Positions 9,186-17,789 of a stretch of 64,000 bases of DNA are shown piece after piece. Both the position numbers and the translations under genes were made by a program. The notes beneath the pieces are model-generated. The model saw only the letters and a list, made by a program, of their open reading frames with translations, had not been told where the DNA came from and did not search any database. The stretch lies in contig NZ_WELG01000001.1 in NCBI RefSeq assembly GCF_009184425.1, forward strand, positions 186,001 to 250,000, given 5' to 3'. The first letter of the stretch is position 1. Every line of letters starts with the position of its first letter. This DNA is from Flagellimonas olearia. Its GTDB lineage: Bacteria; Bacteroidota; Bacteroidia; Flavobacteriales; Flavobacteriaceae.

Positions 9186-9866
9186 TCAATGAGGGCGTTT
9201 GTATTCGAACAAAAATGGACCTCCTTTGACCCCCCGCTTCTTTTTGCGGGTATTGGTAATAAGGTTTATTTGCATGATTCGTTTCCTGAAATTCCGTTTA
9301 TCCACCTTGACTTCAAAAATGGTCTCATATAAGACTTGAAGCTCGGATAGGGTGAACTGTTTGGGTAATAGTTCGCCAAAATGGAGTTTATCCTCTAAAT
9401 TTTCTTTTAGGAAATTATAAGCGTCATTGATCAAATGGGTATGGTCAAATGCAATATGGGTGGGTAAATCGTCCATGCTGAACCATTCTAGACTCTCCAC
9501 ATTGTCCGTTAAGACCAAAGGGTGTTTTTCTGGTTGGATCAAAGCACAGAATGAAGCGGTCACAACCCGTTTGATCGGGTGTCGGTTCAAGGCACTATAA
9601 AGTTTTATATATTCACAGCGTATATTCTCCAAGCCGGTCAATACAAAAAGTGTCTTTTTTGCACATTCTTCAACTGTTTCATCGGCATCCATTGTCCCAC
9701 CCGGCAATAACCAATGACTTTTATAGTTTGCCAACGATCTTTTGGTGAGCAAAATTTTCAGTTTTCCATCGAGATACCCGAAAACAGCAATATCTGTTGT
9801 TATGGTACATTCATATGAATCAGGCTTAACACGTATGTTCGCTAACCCTCCGTTTTGGTTTTTCAT
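9186..9866 (-). CDS. Nudix-fold transcriptional regulator (NrtR/AraR-like) with inactive Nudix box
   Basis: Probable ligand-responsive DNA-binding regulator of sugar catabolism. The 226-residue protein has a Nudix-like domain (about 15-150) and a C-terminal winged-helix part (about 160-220, FTLSELQVLYETIF and KRNFRKRI). The Nudix box begins normally (Gly57, Glu63) but the catalytic REUXEE segment is replaced by KTLFVL at 71-76, so hydrolysis is not expected. This degeneration is known for NrtR-like regulators, and a Bacteroides member of this group controls arabinose use. It is transcribed on the minus strand between a SusCD operon and two amidohydrolases, so these or the divergent lyase operon are likely targets. 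The target and ligand are inference. Confidence 0.85.
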   Translation of the reverse strand: MKNQNGGLANIRVKPDSYECTITTDIAVFGYLDGKLKILLTKRSLANYKSHWLLPGGTMDADETVEECAKKTLFVLTGLENIRCEYIKLYSALNRHPIKRVVTASFCALIQPEKHPLVLTDNVESLEWFSMDDLPTHIAFDHTHLINDAYNFLKENLEDKLHFGELLPKQFTLSELQVLYETIFEVKVDKRNFRKRIMQINLITNTRKKKRGVKGGPFLFEYKRPH

Positions 9867-10306
9867 AAATTTTTATTCAGATGAAGCAAATTGATTTTTA
9901 GATTGATGAACATGTAGCTTGTGGGCTTTAAAATCAATTTGGGGTGCGTGTAAATGTGCAAACATCGACACAAAAAAACGGGTTAAATTTAAAGATTATT
10001 ATAAAAATCACATAATAAACCCTATTGAAATACAATTGAAACTCAAAGGTATAATAGCAATGATGGAACAAATTAAGGGGGTGGAAAAAGACGCATTACA
10101 GGGCGTGGAATGTTCATGAAATCTCTAGGTTTAAAGTAATCTTTTATAGAAAGGTATATACAGAATGAGAAGGAGGGCATGACTAAGCCCTCCTCTTCCT
10201 TGCTAAAAGCTAACTAAAACAACTTATGAATGAAAACTCTATGGTATTTGCCTTGAAAACTTATTTATATAATTGGTTATATGTTTTATCTCACCTGATC
10301 AAGTCT
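9867..10306. other. 440-base gap with one hairpin
   Basis: Lies between the start of the Nudix regulator and the end of the amidohydrolase pair, all on the minus strand. It must carry the promoter of the regulator near its left end. A hairpin with arms GGAGGGC (10172-10178) and GCCCTCC (10187-10193) could end the amidohydrolase transcript, but a clear U-tract is missing. A 66-codon plus-strand frame at 9919-10119 does not look coding. Nothing else was found. Confidence 0.45.
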
Positions 10307-11113
10307 TTACAAACGCAGCATGCGGCGTACGTTTCCAGAATAGATTTTTTCTTTGACCCCGGCATCTGCTTCATTGAATACGGCTACACGTATAAAAGGG
10401 GTACAGTAATCTGTAAATGGGGTTTCCGTACCAAAAGCTATTTTTTCAGGACCATAAGTGTCCATCATTCCCTTTAAACTTTCACCGTTGTACCCTGTGG
10501 TAGGCACACCGCTGGCACGAACCGTATCGAATAGGATATCGGCGATTTTCAATATGTCGAGAGATTCAGCAGTGGAGGCCCTGCCGCTACCCACCCTCAT
10601 ATCCAATACCATATATTGAGCGTCCGGCACTTGCTTGACCAAGGAAGCGATATGGTTCAAATCCAATACTGAATTTACATCCAGCCATGATCTTTGTCGC
10701 AAGTCTATCATTCGCAAAGGAATGGAGACAGGCATTTTTAGGTCCCTGGCCGCCTTTACGAGCTCTATGCACCGTGGATCAAGAATATCATATTCATGGT
10801 AAATGGGGTATATGCGAATACCTTTCATTCCATTTTGATGACAGGTGTTCAACGATTCTTCCCACCAGGGAAGTACAGGGTTGATGGTGGCAAAAGGAAT
10901 GAATCTATCCTGGAATATGGTTTTTGACTTAACCATTTTATCCAATTCTTCATTGGCACCTTGGGCATCTTTATAAAAGATTCCGTTGATGTTGGCCACA
11001 ATTGATTTGTCCACACCAAATTCGTCCATTCTTTGGAGCAGATCTTCCAAAGTATTACCTCGCAATGGTCGGAATGGCCAGTGACCAATGTATGAGTTTA
11101 TATCAATTAACAT
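10307..11113 (-). CDS. Amidohydrolase-2-fold protein lacking the usual metal ligands
   Basis: TIM-barrel protein of the amidohydrolase-2 (PF04909-type) superfamily, 268 residues, without signal peptide. The normal first-strand motif DxHxH is replaced by DINSYIGHWPFR at residues 4-15, and the final metal Asp position reads FGTETPF, giving Glu. The DxN-type start with WPFR recalls a divergent subgroup I know mainly from Planctomycetes and Verrucomicrobia. It may therefore be a metal-independent hydrolase or lyase, or a partner of the upstream gene. It overlaps the preceding amidohydrolase gene by 11 bases, so the two are translationally coupled. The substrate is unknown. Location near a uronate/amino-sugar locus suggests a sugar or lactone derivative, but this is only context. 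Confidence 0.8.
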   Translation of the reverse strand: MLIDINSYIGHWPFRPLRGNTLEDLLQRMDEFGVDKSIVANINGIFYKDAQGANEELDKMVKSKTIFQDRFIPFATINPVLPWWEESLNTCHQNGMKGIRIYPIYHEYDILDPRCIELVKAARDLKMPVSIPLRMIDLRQRSWLDVNSVLDLNHIASLVKQVPDAQYMVLDMRVGSGRASTAESLDILKIADILFDTVRASGVPTTGYNGESLKGMMDTYGPEKIAFGTETPFTDYCTPFIRVAVFNEADAGVKEKIYSGNVRRMLRL

Positions 11114-12083
11114 GATTGCCTGCAGGTTTTAGAAGATTGTTGAAATTTTCAAAAAAGATTTTTTTTCTTTCTTTCTCGGTAAGGTTGGCACTCATGATCT
11201 TGCCGACACCTGTTTCATAGTTGACATCCGTGGCAAACAGGAGCCTGTCCACACCAAGGTGTTCCACGGCCATGTCGATCATACCTTCATCGGAGACACT
11301 TCCACTGGTATCCAGATATACTGTAGGGGCATTTCGTAACACCCTGCATACATATTCCCAATCGCCACCACCACCTATATGTCCGCAAATGATCAATGCC
11401 TCAGGGTATCTTTTGCCAATATCCACAAAATGATCGGCAATGGATGTGTTTATGGAGCTTCCAACTTTAGGATACCCTTCCCTCCAAAGGCCTAGGATAT
11501 TGGCGGAATGTATAAGAATAGGGACCTTATGGTCAATACAGCGTTCAATAATGGGATAATACACGGGGTCATTGGCCTTGTATTCATCATATAGTTCCCC
11601 TAACATCACCATACCTTGGTCTACACATCTGTCTATCTCTTCCAAGGCTTCCTTTGTATAGCCGGGATTAATTCGGCATTTTCCGAGGAACCTGCCCGGG
11701 TACTGTTTTACGGCCTTTAGGACCACATCATTTGATTTTCTGAAATTTTCAGGAGTGTTCTTCCCTTGAAGATCGGATATGGCGGCCCATTGTATGCCCA
11801 CACGATCCATGCTTTCAATCATATCCGGAAAGTTTCCTGTATGATTGTGTGCGTCAATTTTTTTGTATTGAATGGCTTTCTGCACCATGGCTTCGAACCC
11901 TCTTTCTTGGAAAAGGCCAGAATGGTCACTGGAGTGCATCCCAACAGGCTGGTTTTCCATTGCCTTAAGGGTTGAAATTCCAGTCACACCCATTCCAAGA
12001 AAAGCGGCGCTACTATTGCCCAAAAATTTTCTTCTGCCCATTTTATTGGCTTCCGAACCTGTACTTTCAGTTCTTTTTTTCAT
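11103..12083 (-). CDS. Tat-addressed amidohydrolase-2 family metal hydrolase
   Basis: TIM-barrel hydrolase of 326 residues with a likely twin-arginine signal: Gly16-Arg17-Arg18-Lys-Phe-Leu (GRRKFLG) before a hydrophobic stretch. Translation could also start at Met15, which would place the motif at the very N-terminus. The metal site is intact: Asp77-Ala-His79-Asn-His81, a later His in ILIHSA, another His in ICGHIGG and Asp in LLFATD. It is expected to act in the periplasm on a small amide, ester or lactone, though the substrate cannot be read. It is the first gene of a two-gene unit with the ligand-poor homologue at 10307 and is divergent from the lyase operon at 12381, suggesting shared control. 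Confidence 0.85.
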   Translation of the reverse strand: MKKRTESTGSEANKMGRRKFLGNSSAAFLGMGVTGISTLKAMENQPVGMHSSDHSGLFQERGFEAMVQKAIQYKKIDAHNHTGNFPDMIESMDRVGIQWAAISDLQGKNTPENFRKSNDVVLKAVKQYPGRFLGKCRINPGYTKEALEEIDRCVDQGMVMLGELYDEYKANDPVYYPIIERCIDHKVPILIHSANILGLWREGYPKVGSSINTSIADHFVDIGKRYPEALIICGHIGGGGDWEYVCRVLRNAPTVYLDTSGSVSDEGMIDMAVEHLGVDRLLFATDVNYETGVGKIMSANLTEKERKKIFFENFNNLLKPAGNHVN

Positions 12084-12380
12084 TTGGGTTTTATATTAAA
12101 AGAGTCTAATTATCCTTTCTTCTTCTTATAGGACCAGAAAACAAGGGATTCTCCTACCGGGTTCCGATCTTTTTTTGAAAAAATCCATAACAATACGTCA
12201 AAGTGGTGCTGGGAGGCGTGTTTATTTAAAGATAAACCCATTATTTTTTTAGAATGTTAAAATACGGAAACAAGAGAGGGACTTTTTCCTTTTTTTGGGT
12301 CATAAGATAGAATGGGCTTCTGATGACAATGAACCAAGTAAGGATCCTATCTAGTTTAATATTTAACAAGAATATATTTT
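12084..12380. promoter_or_regulatory. Divergent promoter region between amidohydrolases and lyase operon
   Basis: This 297-base gap must hold promoters for both directions. A small inverted repeat GTTTAT/ATAAAC (around 12220-12237) sits near its middle and is followed by a T-run. It could be an operator or a weak hairpin. I see no confident promoter boxes. Confidence 0.4.
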
Positions 12381-15300
12381 ATGAGTAAGTATCAGTTTTT
12401 ATTTATCATCTGTCTTTGTAGTTCTATTCGGTTGTTTGCCGATACCGTCCTTGAGCCCTGGACCTATTCTGAAAACTTTGAAGACCGTGCCTTGGGGGCA
12501 TGGGCGTCTTACCCGCTTTGGCAAGATACAGCCTACGATCCCAACTTTAGAATTGACGAAATGGTGCCGGGTGACCCTAATATTTCAATTGTGCAAAAGG
12601 TGACCCCATATACCCATGTGGATAATTATGCAGGGGCCCAAAAGTTATTGGATATGTATTTGACGAGCAGGTCCAAGATCAAGTTTAGATACTACGTCAA
12701 GACCCATCTTGCCCCGGAGTTCATTAAAGTAAGATTTGCGGCAGGGGAGTTAGGGAAATTGGATGTTACCATACCCGCTCCCAAAACCAATACATGGGAA
12801 TGGGTAACCGTGGATTTTAACGACGTCATCAAGGAGAACCCTGGGATAATGAATAAGGAACAGGTGAAAATTTATGCTTTGGCCATCTTGACCAAAATTC
12901 CCAAAGCAGACCCCAAGATGCCATTTTATCTTGGCTTGGATGATATTGTCTTTGAGGGGGAGCGCGACATGGTATTTCGTTTTTCTGAACCTACCATGCA
13001 TAAACTTCCCGAGTATAAACCTTTTATTCCGGAGAAACCATATCATTATGGGGATGAATTCAAGTTAAAAGGGGAATGGCCGTTACAGGCAACAAAGGTG
13101 CAATTGGAGTTGGTGTCCTATACTGATAGGGAGCATGTGGTTTACAAAGGAAGATTGAGCAAGAAAAATGGACTGTGGACCCTTTCTTCCATGAAACTTT
13201 CATTTCCAGATGGCCTTTATCTTGGGAAACTTACAGCCTATCAAGGATCAAAACAACTTTCGGATACAGAGTTTACCATTCATATAGCACCAAAAGTAAG
13301 TAAGATTGATGGGGTGCACCCAAGACTACTCTATGATGATGAAAAGAAGAAATGGATTCAGGAAAGATTTAAGCAACCTCAATTTGAAAAAGTGTACAAT
13401 GATATTGCCAAAAAGGCGAGGGAAGAACGGGAAAAGGTTCCCGTGGAAAGCTTGGTTTTTGATCTGGACCAATTTCCCGATGAAGATTGGCTTCCTACTT
13501 GGTCCGCTTGGGGTTCACACATTTATAGTACAGATGGTGCGTTACGTATGAATGCAATGGCATATACGTTTCATGGGGACAAAGAGGCAGGGATGTATGT
13601 CAAGAATGTATTGCTTAAACTTTCGGAATGGCCCAATTGGGGTCATCCATGGCAGATCAAAAGAGGTCGTTTCAGTGAACACCGCACTGGAAGCTGGTCC
13701 CACAGGGTGGCAGAGGCATATGATTTAACCTATGATCTCATGACCGATGAAGAGTCAAGTAAGATTCGGAAGGCAATCATAGACAATATTGTAAAGGGTT
13801 CGTTCAGGACCTATGTGTACAATGATAACATCACTTCCAATACATCAAACTGGTTGGGAATGATAAGTGGTGGGGCCATGATGAGTATGGCGGCCATTTA
13901 TGGCGATGGGCCCGATGTGGAAAATCTTGAGCCTTATTTTACGGGAACCATGATGAAATATTATGAGTTCATTACCAAGGTAACAGACTCAAATGATGGT
14001 TCGTGGGGTGAAGGTCTTGGCTATAACAACTATACCTTTTCCAATATGGGCTACAGTGTACCATCACTTAAAAATGTATTTAATATTGATTTGAGTGCCC
14101 CTTTAATAGGTACCTATAATGAATACATTTGGGGTGGCATCATTAAAGATAGGCATTGGTTTGAATATGGGGATTCCGGAGGCAACATGAATCCGGCCAC
14201 TAATTGGGCATTTTTACTTGATATGCAAAAGGAACCTCGACTTGGATGGTTTTACAACTATTTGAAGAAGGGGGGATATATTGAGTCCAACACACAGGCA
14301 AGTAATGGGGACTCGGGTATCAAGGAAGGTACATCCGCAGGAGAAAATGAAACCATCCAGGATGTGTTCTATGATACCAAAAATGTAAAAGAGGATTCAC
14401 CTTTCGATGAAAGCCCGGTCAAAATGTTCAAAAATGTAGGGACCACTGTCTTCAAAAGCGGATGGGAGAAAGATGATTTTGTGTTTGTAATGCGGACCGG
14501 GGCTTTTTATAACCATCAACATTTAGATCAAGGAAGCTTTTGGTTGGCCGATCGGGGCAATATATTCATTGAGGAAAGACACCTGAAAAATTCAAATTAT
14601 TATGATGACCCCTTGTATCAACCTTGGTTGACGCAACCTGTGGGGCATTCTACTATTCTTATTGACGGGAACCATCAAAGTCAACGCGTTGGAGACCCTT
14701 TGAATTTTGCTCCCGGTTTTGATGACCATGCTTTTATAGATCAGTTCTTGGATGGTAAGAAGGCAGCTTTTTCCGCAGGAGACATTGGAAGGCTATACTG
14801 GGGTAAAGTAAAATCCCTCACCAGAAATGTGGTGTACTTAAAACCTAGAACCTTATTGATGCTAGATATAGCAGTTCCCAATGAGGAGGACCATGACGTT
14901 ACATTACTTTATCAGACACTGAGACTGGAGGATATCAAAGCAGATAAAGAAGCTTCTTCAATAACAAAAGGCGGTTCCAGCCTGAATATTGTTCATCTTT
15001 CACCAAGTGTGATGGATGTAGAAGCCGTAGAGACCCCTCATTACCTTAAGACCTTGTTGAATGTTAGGCCGTTGGAAAGAGAGGGTATGCTTACGGTGAC
15101 CGCACGTACCCAAGGCAAACCACTTGTTATGGCGAACGTGCTCTCTGTTACTGATGAAGGATCTATGCCAGATGTTGATGTCCAAACCCATGACGGTTTT
15201 GTTTCGGGAACCATAGAAGGAAATAAAATTGCATTTACCACAGAGCCTGGTCAAATCTATTCCGTTGAAGAAATGGAGACCGATGCTGTATCCGTGGTCT

Positions 15301-15575
15301 GGGATAATGGGGTTACCTTTGTTGCCTCGGCCACTATCTTTTCCAAAAATGGCCACAACCTTCTTAAGTCAGATTTGCCAATGACTTTTGAAGTTTCAGG
15401 GCAGCAAATAAAATTTTACCGCAGCTCAGAGGGCAAGGTAACCTTAGGAGTGTCCAAAAGGCCATCATCGGTTAAAATAAATGGTAAAAGAGTTAAGAAC
15501 TATACATATAAAAATTCTGAAAAGACAATTGAATTGAGCTTGCCACAAGGTGAGGGTGTCATTGTAACGGAATAA
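12381..15575 (+). CDS. Heparinase II/III-fold polysaccharide lyase, copy 1
   Basis: Probable secreted lyase that cleaves uronic-acid polymers by beta-elimination. The 1064-residue protein has a short signal peptide (cleavage near residue 20). N-terminal beta-rich domains (about 25-300) are followed by an alpha/alpha toroid (about 310-640) with the HRTGSWSHRVAEAYD segment. The heparinase II/III beta-domain (about 680-900) carries a metal-type motif His712-Gln-His714-Leu-Asp716 and a later His756 (PVGHST). The likely catalytic Tyr548 is in GYNNY. Where the paralogue at 34267 has Asn-His, this one has Asn490-Trp491, so the neutralising residue or specificity may differ. The next gene encodes a mannonate-oxidoreductase-like SDR, which supports uronate catabolism. 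The exact lyase family was not determined. Confidence 0.88.
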   Translation: MSKYQFLFIICLCSSIRLFADTVLEPWTYSENFEDRALGAWASYPLWQDTAYDPNFRIDEMVPGDPNISIVQKVTPYTHVDNYAGAQKLLDMYLTSRSKIKFRYYVKTHLAPEFIKVRFAAGELGKLDVTIPAPKTNTWEWVTVDFNDVIKENPGIMNKEQVKIYALAILTKIPKADPKMPFYLGLDDIVFEGERDMVFRFSEPTMHKLPEYKPFIPEKPYHYGDEFKLKGEWPLQATKVQLELVSYTDREHVVYKGRLSKKNGLWTLSSMKLSFPDGLYLGKLTAYQGSKQLSDTEFTIHIAPKVSKIDGVHPRLLYDDEKKKWIQERFKQPQFEKVYNDIAKKAREEREKVPVESLVFDLDQFPDEDWLPTWSAWGSHIYSTDGALRMNAMAYTFHGDKEAGMYVKNVLLKLSEWPNWGHPWQIKRGRFSEHRTGSWSHRVAEAYDLTYDLMTDEESSKIRKAIIDNIVKGSFRTYVYNDNITSNTSNWLGMISGGAMMSMAAIYGDGPDVENLEPYFTGTMMKYYEFITKVTDSNDGSWGEGLGYNNYTFSNMGYSVPSLKNVFNIDLSAPLIGTYNEYIWGGIIKDRHWFEYGDSGGNMNPATNWAFLLDMQKEPRLGWFYNYLKKGGYIESNTQASNGDSGIKEGTSAGENETIQDVFYDTKNVKEDSPFDESPVKMFKNVGTTVFKSGWEKDDFVFVMRTGAFYNHQHLDQGSFWLADRGNIFIEERHLKNSNYYDDPLYQPWLTQPVGHSTILIDGNHQSQRVGDPLNFAPGFDDHAFIDQFLDGKKAAFSAGDIGRLYWGKVKSLTRNVVYLKPRTLLMLDIAVPNEEDHDVTLLYQTLRLEDIKADKEASSITKGGSSLNIVHLSPSVMDVEAVETPHYLKTLLNVRPLEREGMLTVTARTQGKPLVMANVLSVTDEGSMPDVDVQTHDGFVSGTIEGNKIAFTTEPGQIYSVEEMETDAVSVVWDNGVTFVASATIFSKNGHNLLKSDLPMTFEVSGQQIKFYRSSEGKVTLGVSKRPSSVKINGKRVKNYTYKNSEKTIELSLPQGEGVIVTE

Positions 15576-15606
15576 AACTAAATTGGATAGAAAACACACC
15601 TTGATT

Positions 15607-16422
15607 ATGGATAACTTTTCTTTAAAGGATAAAGTAATTATAGTAACCGGAGGTACTGGTATATTGGGGAAATCCTTCATTAAAGCCATTCATGGTGCCG
15701 GAGGGACCGTGGGGGTTCTTGGCAGAAACAAGGACGTTGCGGATAAAAGGGTAGAGGAGATACAAAAACAAGGAGGGCAAGCCATAGCACTCATTGCCGA
15801 TGTTATGAATGACGAGCAGTTGGTTGCAGCCAAGGAAAAGGTACTGGACAAGTATGGTAAGATAGACGGCCTTGTAAATGCCGCAGGAGGTATAATGCCA
15901 CAGGGTGTCTTGATGCCAGATGAAGATGTTTTTAATATGAATCTCCAAGGAATGAAAGAGGTCATGGACCTTAACCTTTGGGGAACGTTGAAGCCCACCC
16001 AGATTTTTGGGGAAGCCATATGCAATACCGCAAAAAAGGGAAGTATCGTAAATATATCGTCCATGAATTCAAAGAGGGCGATTACCCGGGTTCTGGGCTA
16101 CAATATGGGAAAAGCTGCCGTTGATTGTTATACCCAATGGTTTGCTGTGGAAATGGCAAACAGATATGGCGATCAACTTAGAATGAATGCATTGGCCCCA
16201 GGATTTTTTCTTACGGAACAGAACAAGAATCTTTTAACCACTCCAGATGGTGGATATACCGAACGGGGAGGATTGGTGATAAATCAAACCCCGTTTAAAA
16301 GATTTGGACAACCCGATGAATTGGGAGGTGCTTTGGTGTGGTTGCTGAGTGATGCATCCCAGTTTGTTACGGGCTCCATGATCTGTGTGGATGGTGGATT
16401 TTCAATTTTTGGTGGTGTTTAA
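15607..16422 (+). CDS. SDR-family D-mannonate (fructuronate) oxidoreductase-like
   Basis: NAD(P)-dependent short-chain dehydrogenase that probably interconverts fructuronate and mannonate on the way from glucuronate to 2-keto-3-deoxygluconate. It has the N-terminal cofactor motif TGGTGILG, the NAAGG motif, the catalytic SSMN and Tyr-x-x-x-Lys (YNMGK). The segment FFLTEQNKNLL and the ending FVTGSMICVDGGFSIFGGV are typical of the Bacillus/Bacteroidota mannonate oxidoreductase group. The ATG at 15607 is preferred over an upstream TTG at 15583. The gene lies 31 bases after the lyase and its transcript ends at a strong terminator. Mannonate dehydratase and uronate isomerase, the other steps, are not in the window. 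Confidence 0.85.
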   Translation: MDNFSLKDKVIIVTGGTGILGKSFIKAIHGAGGTVGVLGRNKDVADKRVEEIQKQGGQAIALIADVMNDEQLVAAKEKVLDKYGKIDGLVNAAGGIMPQGVLMPDEDVFNMNLQGMKEVMDLNLWGTLKPTQIFGEAICNTAKKGSIVNISSMNSKRAITRVLGYNMGKAAVDCYTQWFAVEMANRYGDQLRMNALAPGFFLTEQNKNLLTTPDGGYTERGGLVINQTPFKRFGQPDELGGALVWLLSDASQFVTGSMICVDGGFSIFGGV

Positions 16423-16518
16423 TCATCAAAACATAACGTAGCAATTTATACGTTCTGTCCAAGTCCAAAGGTAGATTCCAAAGGACGTATTCAATTTAAG
16501 CGGAACGAAAAGCAAGAG

Positions 16519-16557
16519 ATACTTGTATCGGTTAAGGCCGGTACAAGTATTTTTTTT
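16519..16557 (+). terminator. Intrinsic terminator of the lyase-SDR operon
   Basis: Arms ATACTTGTA (16519-16527) and TACAAGTAT (16542-16550) pair perfectly, extended inward by TCGG/CCGG with one wobble, and are followed by eight T. It lies 97 bases after the SDR stop and separates the first lyase operon from the second PUL. Confidence 0.88.
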
Positions 16558-16666
16558 GTCTTCCCAGTGCCTACAATCAAAAAAAGTACATCAAAATCAA
16601 AAAAAAAGCAGACCGGAGTAGGATTTTTTCGTGCTTTCCGGTCATAATATTAAATGTTCAACAGAA

Positions 16667-17620
16667 ATGATCAATAAGTCATATTTAAAGAAGTTGCTAA
16701 AAAAATATCTCAATGGGGATATTACGGATGAGGAACAAGGATTTCTAATGGAATATTATGACTTGTTTGATGATAAGGAGATCTCCGAGCTATTATCCGA
16801 TGAAGAAAGAGAGCGGGTAAAGCACAAAATGAACAAGGCCATCTGGGAAAAAATATCCACGGTTGAAAAAGGTAAAACTTTGGCCAAACGGAGATGGAGC
16901 TTGAAGATTGCCGCTGCCGTCATTGTCTTGATGATCGGTTCCTCCCTGACGCTTTATTTTTTCATGGACTTGCCCGGGCAAAAGGAGATTTTCGCATCGG
17001 AACAGCGATTGGTTGCCTTGCCCGATGGTAGTTCTGTACTCTTGAGCGCAGGGAGCGAGATAGATTATGGATCGTTTGAGGATAGCGATAAGCGAGAGGT
17101 TTATTTAAATGGAGAGGCCTTTTTTAAAGTTGAGCGGAATCCGCAAAAGCCATTTATAGTCCATACGGGCAAGATAAAGACCACGGTCCTGGGAACATCT
17201 TTTAGGATCAAGGCTTGGCCATTGGAAAAAGATATATCTGTGGATGTAAGCACTGGATTGGTGGATGTCTCCGATCAGGAAAGATCTTTCGGTGTTCTAA
17301 AACGAAACGAAGGACTTGTTTACGATAAAAACTCAGGGGAAGTTGAGATCAAGGGACATACCGATGAGTTTGATAAAAGTTGGCAGACACAAGACCTTTT
17401 CCTGGATAACATAACCATGAAAGAAGCGGCCTCGCTTATTGAAAATCGATTTCACGTAAAAATTGAGTTCAAAGATGAGGAACTCCTAACCAAACGATTT
17501 AGCACAACTTTCCTGAAAGGAGAAAGTATGGATGAATTACTTAAGATCCTATGTCATTTCAATGAAGCTGAATTTCATTTTGATGAAGAGGGCAATACGG
17601 TGATCATCAGCAAGTTGTGA
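16667..17620 (+). CDS. FecR-type anti-sigma factor, copy 2 (no sigma gene upstream)
   Basis: Membrane anti-sigma factor with the usual order: cytoplasmic N-terminus (about 1-80), one membrane helix (AAAVIVLMIGSSLTLYFFM, about 89-107) and a periplasmic FecR domain (VALPDGSSVLLSAGSEIDYG, GEAFFKVERN). The C-terminal DUF4974-like domain (MKEAASLIENRFHVKI) completes it. The ATG at 16667 is preferred to a GTG at 16631 because it begins at the conserved Lys-rich start. Unlike copy 1 it is not preceded by a sigma factor. The nearest free sigma gene is at 29757, about 12 kb downstream on the same strand. It precedes a second STN-bearing SusC by 169 bases, which fits a second signalling chain. Confidence 0.9.
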   Translation: MINKSYLKKLLKKYLNGDITDEEQGFLMEYYDLFDDKEISELLSDEERERVKHKMNKAIWEKISTVEKGKTLAKRRWSLKIAAAVIVLMIGSSLTLYFFMDLPGQKEIFASEQRLVALPDGSSVLLSAGSEIDYGSFEDSDKREVYLNGEAFFKVERNPQKPFIVHTGKIKTTVLGTSFRIKAWPLEKDISVDVSTGLVDVSDQERSFGVLKRNEGLVYDKNSGEVEIKGHTDEFDKSWQTQDLFLDNITMKEAASLIENRFHVKIEFKDEELLTKRFSTTFLKGESMDELLKILCHFNEAEFHFDEEGNTVIISKL

Positions 17621-17697
17621 TGTGTTCTTTTGCTTGGTTCTAACAAAGTTTAATATGAGAAAATTTATGGGACATACTGTTTTCATTACGGAAGAAT

Positions 17698-17712
17698 AAG
17701 GGGAAAACCCTT
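17698..17712 (+). promoter_or_regulatory. Small hairpin between fecR2 and susC2
   Basis: Arms AAGGG and CCCTT around a five-base loop, followed by a short T-run. It occupies the same relative place as the hairpin before susC1, so both may tune susC expression. It is short and could be chance. Confidence 0.25.
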
Positions 17713-17789
17713 TTGTTCAAGATTTAAACCTTCAAACTAAGCCTTTTCAAAAGAAGGTGATTTAATTAACTAACTCTAAAAAACCGATT

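Noticed and set aside
9919..10119. 66-codon plus-strand frame in the gap before the amidohydrolases
   Set aside because: No start context, no conserved-looking composition and low complexity of Lys and Ile; likely chance.
16631..16666. GTG start for the second FecR
   Set aside because: The added residues (LSGHNIKCSTE) do not fit FecR N-termini; the ATG at 16667 does.
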